Below, in pieces: positions 1 through 8,527 of a stretch of DNA of 64,000 nucleotides; the stretch's first letter is position 1, and each line of letters begins with the position of its first letter. The translations under genes and the position numbers were made by a program. The notes beneath the pieces are model-generated. The model ran no database searches. It worked only from the letters and a program-made list of their open reading frames with translations, and had not been told where the DNA came from. Origin of the DNA: Deltaproteobacteria bacterium (GTDB lineage Bacteria > Myxococcota_A > UBA796 > SXON01); NCBI GenBank assembly GCA_947445035.1, contig CANFCK010000004.1, positions 186,001 to 250,000 on the forward strand, read 5' to 3'.

Positions 1-362
1 GGGATCTGGTCAAGCTCGACATCCTCGTCAACACCGAACCGGTCGACGCGCTCTCGACGATCTGCCATCGCAGCGCGTCGGCGCACAAGGGACACGCGTT
101 GGCGGTCAAGCTCAAAGATCTGATCCCGCGGCAGATGTTCGACGTGGCCATTCAGGCGACCATCGGCACCAAGATCATCGCCCGGACCACGGTCAAAGCG
201 ATGCGAAAGGATGTCACCGCCAAATGTTACGGCGGCGATATCAGTCGTAAGCGAAAGCTGCTTGACAAGCAAAAGGAAGGGAAAAAGAGGATGAAGTCGG
301 TAGGGAGCGTCGAGGTGCCGCAGGAGGCTTTCCTCGCCGTGCTTCGGTTGGGTGACGATTAG
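1..362 (+). CDS. lepA: LepA / elongation factor 4, C-terminal fragment
   Basis: The 5' end is cut by the window edge; the reading frame is open from base 3 to the TAG at 360-362. It encodes about the last 120 residues of the GTPase LepA (EF4), a ribosome-associated translation factor. The visible part is the family-specific C-terminal domain, with the hallmark stretches [20 protein letters not shown] and [14 protein letters not shown]. These basic and VPQEAF motifs are diagnostic of LepA and are absent from EF-G. The GTPase domain is not in the window. A TTG at 99 lies inside the conserved domain and is not a real start. Confidence 0.95.
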   Translation, partial: DLVKLDILVNTEPVDALSTICHRSASAHKGHALAVKLKDLIPRQMFDVAIQATIGTKIIARTTVKAMRKDVTAKCYGGDISRKRKLLDKQKEGKKRMKSVGSVEVPQEAFLAVLRLGDD

Positions 363-403
363 GCGCGCCCGGCTCTGATACACTCCGGGCCGAGGCTGCG
401 CGG

Positions 404-763
404 ATGAAGAATCTGATCTCGCTCTTGCTTGTGGTCGGCGCTGTGGCCGGCGGCGGGTGGCTCACCTACTTCGGGCCGTACTACATGGACTCCTACCGCA
501 TGGAGGAGATCACCCAGTCGGTGGCGCTCACGTGGGCGGCGTACACCAAGCCCCGGGCGGAAAGCGAGCTTCTGTCGCAGTTCCGCGATCGCGACATCGA
601 CTACATCACGCCCGAGCACTGCAACATGAAGGAGATGGGCGGAGACTTCCACGTGTCCTGTACGTGGCAGGTGGACGTGTACCCCCCACTCGTGGGTGGC
701 CGCCGGCTCGACTTCACGGTTGAAAGTGTTGCGTCGAAGGACGGCAGGCTGGTCGACGACTGA
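404..763 (+). CDS. Small N-terminally membrane-anchored protein, unknown function
   Basis: A 119-residue protein starting at ATG 404. One hydrophobic helix (about residues 3-25) is followed by a roughly 90-residue soluble part containing two Cys (in EHCNM and VSCTW), which suggests an extracytoplasmic domain. Size and layout resemble the short single-pass proteins (DUF4845-like) often found near lepA/lepB, but no diagnostic motif is visible, so this is only a resemblance. Its TGA overlaps the pyrR ATG by one base (TGATG), so it is probably co-transcribed with the pyr genes. Confidence 0.7.
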   Translation: MKNLISLLLVVGAVAGGGWLTYFGPYYMDSYRMEEITQSVALTWAAYTKPRAESELLSQFRDRDIDYITPEHCNMKEMGGDFHVSCTWQVDVYPPLVGGRRLDFTVESVASKDGRLVDD

Positions 764-1296
764 TGGGCGAGGTGATTGATCGTGCTGCGCTGAAGAGCGC
801 GGTGGGGCGCCTCGCTGACGAGTTGACGGTCGCGATGGCCGACGCGCCGCGGTGGGCGCTGGTCGGCGTTCGGTCAGGCGGCATCCCGCTCGCAGACGCG
901 CTGGCCGACGCGATCGCTGGCCGCACCGCCAGCGCGCCGGCCCGTGGTGACGTCGACATCACCCTGTACCGTGACGACCTCTACACGGGCTTCGAACGCC
1001 CGGTGCTCGGCGACACCGACCTTCCGTTCGAGGTCAACGGCTGCGGCCTGATCTTGGTAGACGACGTGCTCTTCACCGGGCGGACGATCCGCGCCGCGCT
1101 GGGCGAGGTGGTCGACTACGGTCGACCGGCCTTTGTCCGCCTTTGTGTTTTGGTCGATCGCGGGCACCGCGAACTGCCCATCGCCCCCGATTTCTGGGGC
1201 TTCCGCCTGCCGACCGCGAAGTCGGACCGAGTGGTCGTCGACTGGCGGGAAGGCGTCGTGCGGTTGGAAGCCACGCCGAAGGTGATTCCAAGTTAG
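763..1296 (+). CDS. pyrR: PyrR, pyrimidine regulator / uracil phosphoribosyltransferase
   Basis: A 177-residue type-I phosphoribosyltransferase of normal PyrR length. The PRPP-binding loop is at about residues 97-109 (LILVDDVLFTGRT), and the C-terminal CVLVDRGHRELPI segment is typical of PyrR. PyrR proteins make UMP from uracil and PRPP; in many bacteria they also bind pyr mRNA to attenuate the operon. The position directly before pyrB supports the assignment. No convincing PyrR-type attenuator is visible in the 10-nt gap before pyrB, so the RNA-binding role is not supported by the local sequence. It is translationally coupled to the upstream small membrane protein. Confidence 0.93.
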   Translation: MGEVIDRAALKSAVGRLADELTVAMADAPRWALVGVRSGGIPLADALADAIAGRTASAPARGDVDITLYRDDLYTGFERPVLGDTDLPFEVNGCGLILVDDVLFTGRTIRAALGEVVDYGRPAFVRLCVLVDRGHRELPIAPDFWGFRLPTAKSDRVVVDWREGVVRLEATPKVIPS

Positions 1297-1306
1297 CTCC
1301 CCGGAC

Positions 1307-2239
1307 GTGACGAAGAAGGACCTCCTCGGGCTGCGCGGAATGCCCCGCGCCGAAATCGAAGAGATCCTGTCCACCGCGGCTTCGATGCGCGAAGTTGGCA
1401 GGCGTCGCATCAAGAAGGTGCCGACCCTCCGGGGTCGGCTCGTGGTCACTCTGTTCTTCGAGAACAGCACCCGAACCCGGACCAGCTTCGAGCTCGCGGC
1501 CAAGCGACTCAGCGCGGATACGCTCGGCTTTTCGGTCAGCAACTCCAGCACGACCAAGGGCGAGTCGTTGATGGACACCGCCCGCAACATCCACGCCATG
1601 TCGCCCGATGCGATCATCATTCGGCACAGTTGTGCCGGGGCGCCGCACCTTTTGGCGCGCAGCTTCCCGTTTAGCGTGCTCAATGCCGGGGATGGCATCA
1701 ACGAACATCCGTCGCAAGCGCTGCTGGACATGCTGACGATGCGCGATCATTGGGGTAGTCTGGAGGGCCGTACTGTCGCCATCGTAGGCGATATCCAACA
1801 TAGCCGCGTCGCGCGTTCAAATATTCATGGACTCACGACGATGGGCGCCCGGGTTCTGGTTGCTGGCCCCGGGACGATGTGCCGGTCGGAGCTGTCCGGA
1901 CTCCCCGTCGAACGGCGCCACACCATCGACGATGTGGTGGGCGAAGCCGACGCCATCATGATGTTGCGCATCCAGCGTGAACGGCTCGGGCGTGCGGTGC
2001 TCCCCTCCGCTCGTGAATACGCCGCCTTCTACGGGCTGGACCTCGCGCGTCTCCACCGGGCCCGGCCGGAGGTGCTGGTGATGCATCCAGGCCCGATCAA
2101 CCGCGGGGTGGAGATCGGCGCCGACGTCGCGGACGGTGAGCGCAGCGTGATCCTCGATCAGGTCACCAACGGCATCGCGGTGCGGATGGCACTTTTGTAC
2201 TTACTGCTGGGTGGTCGCGAAGGAGCGGAGGATGCGTGA
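1307..2239 (+). CDS. pyrB: Aspartate carbamoyltransferase, catalytic chain
   Basis: A 310-residue ATCase catalytic chain (carbamoyl phosphate + aspartate to carbamoyl-aspartate) beginning at GTG 1307. Visible motifs are the carbamoyl-phosphate loop NSTRTRTSFELA, the mobile-loop Lys in TTKGES, the IRH segment, HPSQALLDMLTM and the C-terminal HPGPINRGVE. All catalytic motifs look intact. It overlaps the next gene, a dihydroorotase-like protein without metal ligands. In several bacteria such a noncatalytic partner forms a structural complex with PyrB, so this PyrB may need its neighbour for activity (inference). No pyrI regulatory chain is present here. Confidence 0.96.
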   Translation: MTKKDLLGLRGMPRAEIEEILSTAASMREVGRRRIKKVPTLRGRLVVTLFFENSTRTRTSFELAAKRLSADTLGFSVSNSSTTKGESLMDTARNIHAMSPDAIIIRHSCAGAPHLLARSFPFSVLNAGDGINEHPSQALLDMLTMRDHWGSLEGRTVAIVGDIQHSRVARSNIHGLTTMGARVLVAGPGTMCRSELSGLPVERRHTIDDVVGEADAIMMLRIQRERLGRAVLPSAREYAAFYGLDLARLHRARPEVLVMHPGPINRGVEIGADVADGERSVILDQVTNGIAVRMALLYLLLGGREGAEDA

Positions 2240-3368
2240 CTTCCCGGTCTTCGCCACCCGGTCCCGACGGCCGGCGCCCCTCGGACTGGTGGTCAACGAC
2301 GAGGTGGCGTCGCGTCTCCTGTGGGTCCCCGCCTTCGTAGACCTCTGCTGCGATCCCGGATACCCCGGCTTTCCGGTCCGGGAAACGCCGGAGAGCCTCG
2401 CGGCATCGGCGCTCGCGGGCGGGTTTTCCGACCTGGTGATGAGCCCGCGAGTCGATCCGGTAGTCGATACGCCCGAGCACCTCTCTCGCGTCGGAGGTGC
2501 GCTCAACGGGGTTCGGTTCCACCCCGCGGCCGCGCTCACCGTCGGCTTGCGGGGAGACGAGCTGACCGAGACCGGGCTGCTCCGTCGGGCAGGCGCCGTC
2601 GTGCTCTCAGATGGCGGCTGCCCCATCGCCGACACCCTCGTCTTGCGCAACGCGCTCGAGTATGCGCGGGAGTTCGGGGTACCGGTGGTCATTCGCCCAG
2701 CGGACCCGGCGCTCGATGCGGTGGGCGTGGTGCACGACTCCCCGCTGGCGACGCGGCTCGGGCTGCGCGGCAACCACGCGGCGAGCGAAGAAATCGGTGT
2801 CGCGCGAGCGATCGCGCTGTGCAGGGCCACCGGCGCCACCGTCCACCTCTCCCATCTGGGCACGGCGCGCGCCGTCCAACTGCTGACGGCGGCTCGGGCG
2901 GAGGGGTTGTGGATCTCGGGCTCGACCCCGGCCCGCAATCTCATACTCGACGAGCGCGCGTTGGACGATGGCCGCTACGACGCGCGCCTTCGCGTGCACC
3001 CGCCGCTGCGATCTCGAGAAGACCGGCACGCGCTGATCGAGGCGGTACGCGCGGGCACGATCTGGGTCACCGCCGATCACCAACCTCGCGCGCCGGAAGA
3101 AAAGGACCACGAGTTCGAGCGTGCCGTGCCGGGTTCGGCGGGTCTTCGTTCTGCCTTCTCCGCCACGCTTTCAGCAGTCGGTGACCTCGCCTGCACCGTC
3201 GCTGCCCTCTCGTCCGGTCCGGCCTCGCTCTTCGGTCTGGCCACCACGGCCCTGGCGCTGGTGGATCCCGAGGGTGCCTTCGAGGTGCGGGCCGAGCGCA
3301 GCCTCCCTCCCGACGCGCTGCAAGGCCACCCGCTTCGTGGCGTGGTGCATGCGGTGGCGGTCGGTTAG
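2232..3368 (+). CDS. pyrC: Dihydroorotase-like protein lacking metal ligands (PyrC'/PyrX type)
   Basis: A 378-residue amidohydrolase-fold protein aligning over its length with class I dihydroorotases. ATG 2232 is preferred over the upstream GTG 2211 because GGAGCGGAG lies directly before it. The binuclear zinc site is broken. The usual DxHxH..R segment reads FVDLCCDPGYPG, and the HCED-type His is replaced in VVIRPADPAL. The later HLSH and TADHQPR elements keep only part of the ligand set. The overlap with pyrB is 8 nt. By analogy with Pseudomonas PyrC' it is probably a noncatalytic structural partner of PyrB; an active pyrC should exist elsewhere. The alternative, a divergent active hydrolase, is less likely. 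Confidence 0.88.
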   Translation: MRDFPVFATRSRRPAPLGLVVNDEVASRLLWVPAFVDLCCDPGYPGFPVRETPESLAASALAGGFSDLVMSPRVDPVVDTPEHLSRVGGALNGVRFHPAAALTVGLRGDELTETGLLRRAGAVVLSDGGCPIADTLVLRNALEYAREFGVPVVIRPADPALDAVGVVHDSPLATRLGLRGNHAASEEIGVARAIALCRATGATVHLSHLGTARAVQLLTAARAEGLWISGSTPARNLILDERALDDGRYDARLRVHPPLRSREDRHALIEAVRAGTIWVTADHQPRAPEEKDHEFERAVPGSAGLRSAFSATLSAVGDLACTVAALSSGPASLFGLATTALALVDPEGAFEVRAERSLPPDALQGHPLRGVVHAVAVG

Positions 3369-3377
3369 GTTGTTGGG

Positions 3378-3857
3378 ATGCGGGAACGGTTTCCAATGAC
3401 CCCGGAGGGGTACCTGAAGCTGCGTGAGGACCTCAACCTTCATCGCCAGGTGCTTCGTCCGCAAAACATCATCGCCCTCGAAGAGGCACGCGCCCACGGG
3501 GACCTGTCCGAAAACGCGGAATACGACGCGGCGAAAGACCGGCAGTCCCATCTCGAGGGCCGGATTCTGGACCTTGAGGCCCGGGTGTCCCTCGCCGAAG
3601 TGATCGACGTCTCCAAGGCCACGCCGTCGGACCGGGTGATCTTCGGCACCACCGTCGACCTCGAAGACGAGGACACGGGCGAGAAGCTTCAGTACCGCAT
3701 CGTCGGCATGGAGCAAGCGGACGTCAAGCTTCGGCTCATCAGCTACAATTCTCCCATTGGTCGCGCGGTCGTCGGTCGGAAGGTGGGCGACTCTGTCCGC
3801 TTCGAGACCCCCAAGGGCACGCGCAATCTCATCATCAATGCGGTCCACTACCGCTGA
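3378..3857 (+). CDS. greA: Transcription elongation factor GreA
   Basis: A 159-residue protein of standard GreA length. The N-terminal coiled coil carries the catalytic tip signature ARAHGDLSENAEYDAAKDRQ, with the acidic pair needed to stimulate RNA polymerase transcript cleavage. The C-terminal FKBP-like domain ends in SPIGRAVVGRKVGD followed by VRFETPKGTRNLI. It rescues backtracked RNA polymerase in the cytoplasm. It starts 10 nt after the pyr gene and its end overlaps the start of the RecG-like gene by 20 nt, so the run from the pyr genes to the START-domain protein looks like one transcription unit. Confidence 0.96.
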   Translation: MRERFPMTPEGYLKLREDLNLHRQVLRPQNIIALEEARAHGDLSENAEYDAAKDRQSHLEGRILDLEARVSLAEVIDVSKATPSDRVIFGTTVDLEDEDTGEKLQYRIVGMEQADVKLRLISYNSPIGRAVVGRKVGDSVRFETPKGTRNLIINAVHYR

Positions 3858-6627
3858 CGGAGGCGTGTTGAACGCGCCCGTGGTCGATGCGCTCGACGTG
3901 ATCGCGCGCCTGCTCGCCTGGCTCTCCCGAAACGGGGGGCGCAACCTCAGTCACGCCCGGTTCATAGAGGAGACGCTGTCGCCTTGGGCGGCCAAGCTGA
4001 TGTCGGTCGACGTGGAGGAGGTCATCGATGACGTCGTCGCGATCCGCGTCGCTTTGGCCGGCTTCGACGATGCCGACGACAAGTTCGAGCGCGTCGAGGC
4101 GATGCGCATCGCCTATGATCGCGTGCTTGCCCGGGTGGGCGAAGCGGTGCCGCCGGTTCGGTTGGCGCGTGCGGTGCTGCTGCCTGAAGGCGTCAACGAG
4201 GACAACCCGCCGCGCCTGGTCACCGTCGAGTTCATCCCTGCGCCGGTTGTGGACCCGCCATCGCCGGCGCCCCGTGGCCGGCGCGAAGGTCGCGAAGGTC
4301 GCGAAGGTCGCGAAGGTCGCGAAGGCCGCGAAGGTCGCGAGGGTCGCGAGGGCCGCGAAGGTCGCGACGGTCGTGAAACTCGCGAACGGGCCGACGGCCG
4401 GGACGACCGCACCGCGCGCGATCGCCACGAAGGACGTCGTGGGGAAGGCTCGCAGGGTGAGCCCGCTCGGCAGTCGCGCCCAGAAGAGCCGCCGCCGCCG
4501 CCGCCGCCCCCACCGCCCCCGCCCGCGCCCCCGACGTGGCCGCTCGGCCATCCGGAAGGGAGCGGCGTCTCCGTGACCGTGCTCGGTGCCACACCTGCCG
4601 AGGTGGAGGCGCTGGCGGCCATCGACGTGGCTACCGTCGCGGATCTGCTGCTCCTCGCGCCTTCGGAGCATCGGCGCGCGGGCGAACGGCTCGTGGACGG
4701 GGTTGAGCCGGAGGGTCCGGTGCTCGTTCGCGGCCGCATGACTCGGCGATTCACCCACGTCTCGTCGGCCGGCGCGCGTTTCGAGTTGGTGCTCACCACC
4801 GACCGCGGGGATGTCCGCTGCCGCTGGTTCGGCGCCGTCCCTCCCGAAGTGACCCTGTCGCCCGCGGGTGGCAACCTGGGTCTGGCCGGGCGGTGTGAAC
4901 GCGGCGATGACGGCGTCGTGTTGTACGAGGGTGAGCCTCTGGGCATCGACGGTCGGGGCGGTGACTGGCTTCCGGAGTACGGGGTCCCCTCGATATCCGA
5001 CCTGCGCTTGCGGGAGCTGGTTCGCGCTGCGTTGCGGAGCGTGGACGAATTGCTTGCGGAACATCTCCCCGCCGAGGTCGTCGACCGCCAGAAATTGCCG
5101 CACGTCGGTGTCGCGCTTCGCGATGCCCACTTCCCCAGCAATGTGCACCGGAAGGGTCGCTCCCGGCTCGCTTTCGACGAACTTTTTCAGGTTCAGCTTG
5201 GCATGGCGCTCTTACGTGCGCCGGAACGTCGCGAGCGTGGCATTGCCCATTCGGTCGCCCACGGGCTCGTCGGCCGCGGCCTCGCCCAGACGCACGCGCA
5301 ATTCGGAGACGCCCAGGAGTCCGCGTTTGATGCCATCCGGCGGGACCTGCGGCGTCCCTTGCCGATGGAACGGCTGGTTCAGGGTGATGTTGGCAGTGGC
5401 AAAGGCGCCGTCGTCCGGGCCGCGATGACGGTGGTGGTGGAGGAAAAGCAGGCGGTGATCTACTGCGCATCCGACGCGTTGGCGGCTGAGCATCACCACC
5501 TTTTCGCCGGGGATTGGTGGCGCTCGGTGGGCATCGAACCTCTGCTTCTGCTCGGCACTCCCTCCCGCGCCGAGGCGGAGGCGCTGCGCAAGGGCGAGAC
5601 TGTCGTCGTCTACGGAACGCATCAACTCCTCGAACGTCCTCCCGAGGTCAAGAAGCTGGGTTTGGTCGTCGTCGAGCAGAGCGGCACCTATGCGATGCCC
5701 GATTTGAGCCATTTTGAGGCTGCACAGCGGCCCGATCTGCTGGTGGTCACGCCGACCCCGGTCCCCGCGCTGATCGCGATGACCGTCTACGGACAGCTCG
5801 CGATGAGCGTAATCGACAAGCCCGCGATGCACGGCGTGGACACCCACGTGCTTGACGTGGGTCAGCGCGATGAAGCCTACGCCGCCGCGCGATCGGCCCT
5901 GGAAGCGGGGAGGCAGGTTCTGCTGGTCTTCCCCTTCCAAGAGGCCAGAAAGGACCTGCTCAGCCCCAGCGAGGCGCGGCGCATGGCCGAGGTGCTCACG
6001 GCGCAGCAACTCCCCGGCGCCCGGGTGGTGCTATTCTCCGGGGGCCTCACGCCGGAGGAACGGTTCCGCGCGTACGAAGACTTCCAGCACCGGCGCGCCG
6101 ACGTGCTGTTGGCGACCACGGCCTTTGAGGAGGGGCCGATCGTGCCGAACGCGTCGGTCATCATCGCCGAGTACGCGGAGGGCTTCGATCTGGTGCGTCT
6201 GCATCGGCTCCGCAACCACGTGGCCCACGGCTGGGCGCGGGGCGCCTGCTACTTCGTGCAGGGCGACGGCACGACCGTGGCTGCTCGTAGTCGACTCGAC
6301 CTCGTGGCCCGTGAAGACGACGGCTTCCGCATCGCGGACCTGGACCTCGCCGCGCGGGGCGTCAGCGCCGCGCTGGGCGATTCGGCCGATGTTCCGCGCT
6401 TCGCCTGGGCCGACCCGGCGCATGATCGGGAAACCCTGACGCGCGCGCGGAACGAAGCGTTCAAGCTTCTCGGTCTCGATCCTGGCCTTCGTCGCCGTCA
6501 GCACCGGCCACTCGTCAACCTTGTGCGCGCCCGTTTCGGAGAAGAACCCTTCACCCAGGACGGCGCCCTGCCGCCGCCCCCCACCGGCGATGCGGCTTCC
6601 AAGCGCCGCCGCCGCCGTCGGAGGTAA
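3838..6627 (+). CDS. RecG-like protein with degenerate helicase motifs
   Basis: A 929-residue protein from ATG 3838; TTG 3868, 4 nt after a GGAGG, is an alternative start. The second half aligns with RecG, but key ATPase/helicase motifs are altered. Walker A ends GSGKG instead of GSGKT (516-523). The DEQH box reads VVEQSG (about 611-616). TATPIPR reads TPTPVPA. QLRGRVGRG, with its arginine fingers, reads RLRNHVAHG (790-798). An OB-like 'wedge' region precedes this. The N-terminal third holds nine REG tripeptides and a polyproline run. It is therefore probably not a working helicase; DNA or fork binding without unwinding is possible (inference). The C-terminus ends in a poly-Arg tail. Confidence 0.85.
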   Translation: MRSTTADGGVLNAPVVDALDVIARLLAWLSRNGGRNLSHARFIEETLSPWAAKLMSVDVEEVIDDVVAIRVALAGFDDADDKFERVEAMRIAYDRVLARVGEAVPPVRLARAVLLPEGVNEDNPPRLVTVEFIPAPVVDPPSPAPRGRREGREGREGREGREGREGREGREGREGRDGRETRERADGRDDRTARDRHEGRRGEGSQGEPARQSRPEEPPPPPPPPPPPPAPPTWPLGHPEGSGVSVTVLGATPAEVEALAAIDVATVADLLLLAPSEHRRAGERLVDGVEPEGPVLVRGRMTRRFTHVSSAGARFELVLTTDRGDVRCRWFGAVPPEVTLSPAGGNLGLAGRCERGDDGVVLYEGEPLGIDGRGGDWLPEYGVPSISDLRLRELVRAALRSVDELLAEHLPAEVVDRQKLPHVGVALRDAHFPSNVHRKGRSRLAFDELFQVQLGMALLRAPERRERGIAHSVAHGLVGRGLAQTHAQFGDAQESAFDAIRRDLRRPLPMERLVQGDVGSGKGAVVRAAMTVVVEEKQAVIYCASDALAAEHHHLFAGDWWRSVGIEPLLLLGTPSRAEAEALRKGETVVVYGTHQLLERPPEVKKLGLVVVEQSGTYAMPDLSHFEAAQRPDLLVVTPTPVPALIAMTVYGQLAMSVIDKPAMHGVDTHVLDVGQRDEAYAAARSALEAGRQVLLVFPFQEARKDLLSPSEARRMAEVLTAQQLPGARVVLFSGGLTPEERFRAYEDFQHRRADVLLATTAFEEGPIVPNASVIIAEYAEGFDLVRLHRLRNHVAHGWARGACYFVQGDGTTVAARSRLDLVAREDDGFRIADLDLAARGVSAALGDSADVPRFAWADPAHDRETLTRARNEAFKLLGLDPGLRRRQHRPLVNLVRARFGEEPFTQDGALPPPPTGDAASKRRRRRRR
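4282..4371 (+). repeat. 9-bp tandem repeat (CGCGAAGGT) coding for REG
   Basis: About ten head-to-tail copies of the 9-mer CGCGAAGGT with a few third-position changes, in frame inside the RecG-like gene, giving REG x9 then RDG. Codon-level identity between units suggests slippage expansion rather than old divergence. A run of about 12 Pro codons follows around 4489-4530. Confidence 0.9.
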
Positions 6628-6629
6628 GT

Positions 6630-7058
6630 ATGCCCGCCGCCCGCCGCAGCATCGAAATCCGCGTCCCCCCGGACCGTTTGATGGCCGTCGTGACCGACTT
6701 TGCGGCCTACCCGCGATTTTTGTCGGAAATGGAAGAGGCCACGATCCTCCGCAACGACGGCGATGTCTGGGTCGCGCGCTTCGTGATCCGGGTCGTTCGG
6801 CGCATCGAGTACACCTTGCGGCTGGAAAAGAAGAGCCCCACCTGTTTACGGTGGTCGCTGGTCGAAGGCGCATTCAAGGCCAACGACGGGGGCTGGGACC
6901 TGACGCCGTCAGCCGACGGGAAGTCCACGCGGGCCGACTACTTCATCGATCTCGAGCTCGGCATGTTCGTGCCGGGCAGCGTGCTCAAAACGCTCATCGA
7001 GACCAGCCTGCCCGCTACGCTCGCGGCGTTCAAGAAAGAAGCCGAAGCGCGCGGTTAG
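6630..7058 (+). CDS. SRPBCC / START-like (COQ10, polyketide-cyclase type) protein
   Basis: A 142-residue protein starting 8 nt after a GGAGGT Shine-Dalgarno. The pattern is that of the Coq10/Pasti-type START fold: the N-terminal IEIRVPPDRLMAVVTDFAAY and YPRFL segment, central beta strands, and a C-terminal amphipathic helix (VLKTLIETSLPATLAAFKKE). Family members bind hydrophobic ligands such as quinones or lipids and lack a fixed catalytic motif. The upstream RecG-like stop is 2 nt away, and a glycosyltransferase follows 6 nt downstream, so the three are probably translated from one mRNA. The ligand cannot be told from sequence. Confidence 0.82.
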   Translation: MPAARRSIEIRVPPDRLMAVVTDFAAYPRFLSEMEEATILRNDGDVWVARFVIRVVRRIEYTLRLEKKSPTCLRWSLVEGAFKANDGGWDLTPSADGKSTRADYFIDLELGMFVPGSVLKTLIETSLPATLAAFKKEAEARG

Positions 7059-7064
7059 TTGCCC

Positions 7065-8045
7065 ATGCCGACGCGTGTCAGCTGGCTGATCCCGGTTCGC
7101 GACGGTGCCCAGTGGCTCGGGGCGGCGGTGCGATCGGCGCTGGCTGACTCCTTGCCCGACGACGAACTCATCGTCGTGGACGACGGGAGCGCGGACGCGC
7201 CTGAATCGGTCTTGCCCGCTGACCCGCGCATCCGGCTGCTGCACCAGCCCCCCCTCGGGATCGTCGCGGCATTGGAGGCTGGGCGGGCCGTCGCGGGCGG
7301 AGACCTGATCGCCCGCCTGGACTGCGACGACCTGGTGATCCCTGGCCGGCTCGCTGCGCAGCGCCCGCTCTTCTGTGACCCAGCTATTGCCGCCGTCGGC
7401 GGCCAGGCCCGAGCGATTTCGGATGGCGACGTCCCGGAGGGAATGGCCCACTACGTTGCGTGGGTCAACGGCCTCCTGGACCCGCACCGAGAGCTCTTGG
7501 TTGAGAGTCCCATGTTCCACCCCGCGACGACGCTGCGGGCCAGCGCGGTCGCCGCGATCGGCGGCTATCGGCAGGGGCCCTTCCCGGAAGACTACGACCT
7601 TTTCCTGCGCCTCGCGGCTGCTGGCTTCCGGCTGACGAATCTCCAGCGGGAGGTGCTTTTCTGGCGCGATCGGCCGGGGCGACTCACCCGGACCGACCCC
7701 CGGTACGCGCGGGCGGCGTACTTACCGCTGAAACAGGCGTGGTTGGCCAACGGCCCGCTGCGAACGCCGCGACGGGTAGTTTTGTGGGGGGGCAACCGGA
7801 CCTGCCGCCCGTGGCTGCGCTGGCTGCTGGAGGCCGGTCACGACGTCCCTTGTCTCGTCGATCTCGCGCCTTTCGTTTCCCGGCGCGAGCGCCCGGTGGT
7901 TCGCCCGGAGGCGATCATCACCGAGCGCTTCGACCTGCTCCTCGTCGCGGTCGGCTCCCGCGGCGCTCGTGACGAAATCCGCGCCCGGATCCGGATGCTG
8001 CGCCCCGACCTCGTCGAAGGTCGCGACTGGTTTGCGCTCAGCTAG
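7065..8045 (+). CDS. Family 2 glycosyltransferase
   Basis: A 326-residue protein (ATG 7065 preferred to TTG 7059). The N-terminal GT-A domain shows SWLIPVRDGAQWL, the nucleotide-binding IVVDDGS, and the DxD motif in ARLDCDDLVIPGR. A downstream FPEDYDLFLRLA provides the catalytic-base region (ED). The C-terminal 90 residues (from about RRVVLWGGNRTCRPWLRWL) look like a small Rossmann-type domain of the kind attached to some GT2 enzymes. It probably transfers a sugar from a nucleotide donor to a surface polysaccharide or lipid. No export or polymerase genes are next to it, so the product is unknown. No membrane helices are seen. Confidence 0.88.
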   Translation: MPTRVSWLIPVRDGAQWLGAAVRSALADSLPDDELIVVDDGSADAPESVLPADPRIRLLHQPPLGIVAALEAGRAVAGGDLIARLDCDDLVIPGRLAAQRPLFCDPAIAAVGGQARAISDGDVPEGMAHYVAWVNGLLDPHRELLVESPMFHPATTLRASAVAAIGGYRQGPFPEDYDLFLRLAAAGFRLTNLQREVLFWRDRPGRLTRTDPRYARAAYLPLKQAWLANGPLRTPRRVVLWGGNRTCRPWLRWLLEAGHDVPCLVDLAPFVSRRERPVVRPEAIITERFDLLLVAVGSRGARDEIRARIRMLRPDLVEGRDWFALS

Positions 8046-8068
8046 CCGCAGTGTGACGACGTGGCCGC

Positions 8069-8527
8069 CTACCGCGCGCCCAGCGCCAAGTACAGATGGT
8101 CGTCGCAACCCAGGACCACATCGCCCCGGTACTCACCCTTGCCGATGGCGTAGGGTGGATATTTCACGCACGCGAGCTTCCAGCTCCTCTTTCGTTCGTC
8201 GCGCGGTAGGCTTTGGCGCAGTTCCGGCGTGAAGAGGACCGCAGCGACCGGATCCTTCACCCGGTGCTGTCGCTCCCCGAGCGGGGTGCCGAGCTCGGTG
8301 GTGAGCCACGCGTCCGCCGGGCCCGCCATCGTGACCCAGGCGTACACCTTCGCATCGGCGCGCCCGGAAGCGGTACGGCCGAGCTGACCGGCTTCGGTCA
8401 TCCACCTGACGGCCACGACAGAATCCGGGAGCTGTGTCCGTGCGGCCAGGCCCTCGAGGTCCGTCCGCAAGTCTCCCGCCACGGGGCCGCGGCACGCGCA
8501 CAGAGCGATCCAGGCGACGAGGGTCAT
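8069..8527 (-). CDS. Hypothetical secreted or lipid-anchored protein
   Basis: A 152-residue protein whose start overlaps the murG stop by 4 nt (ATGA). The N-terminus is a short hydrophobic signal ending ALCACRGP; a Cys sits at the expected position but the lipobox is not canonical. The rest is a soluble domain with two more Cys (LACVKYPP and LGCDDHLY) and no motif I recognise. Coupling to murG suggests an envelope-related job, but nothing more can be said. Confidence 0.65.
   Translation of the reverse strand: MTLVAWIALCACRGPVAGDLRTDLEGLAARTQLPDSVVAVRWMTEAGQLGRTASGRADAKVYAWVTMAGPADAWLTTELGTPLGERQHRVKDPVAAVLFTPELRQSLPRDERKRSWKLACVKYPPYAIGKGEYRGDVVLGCDDHLYLALGAR

Noticed and set aside
4282..4371. 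Short tandem repeat considered as a CRISPR array
   Set aside because: The units are 9 bp, contiguous and in frame with no spacers, so it is a coding minisatellite.
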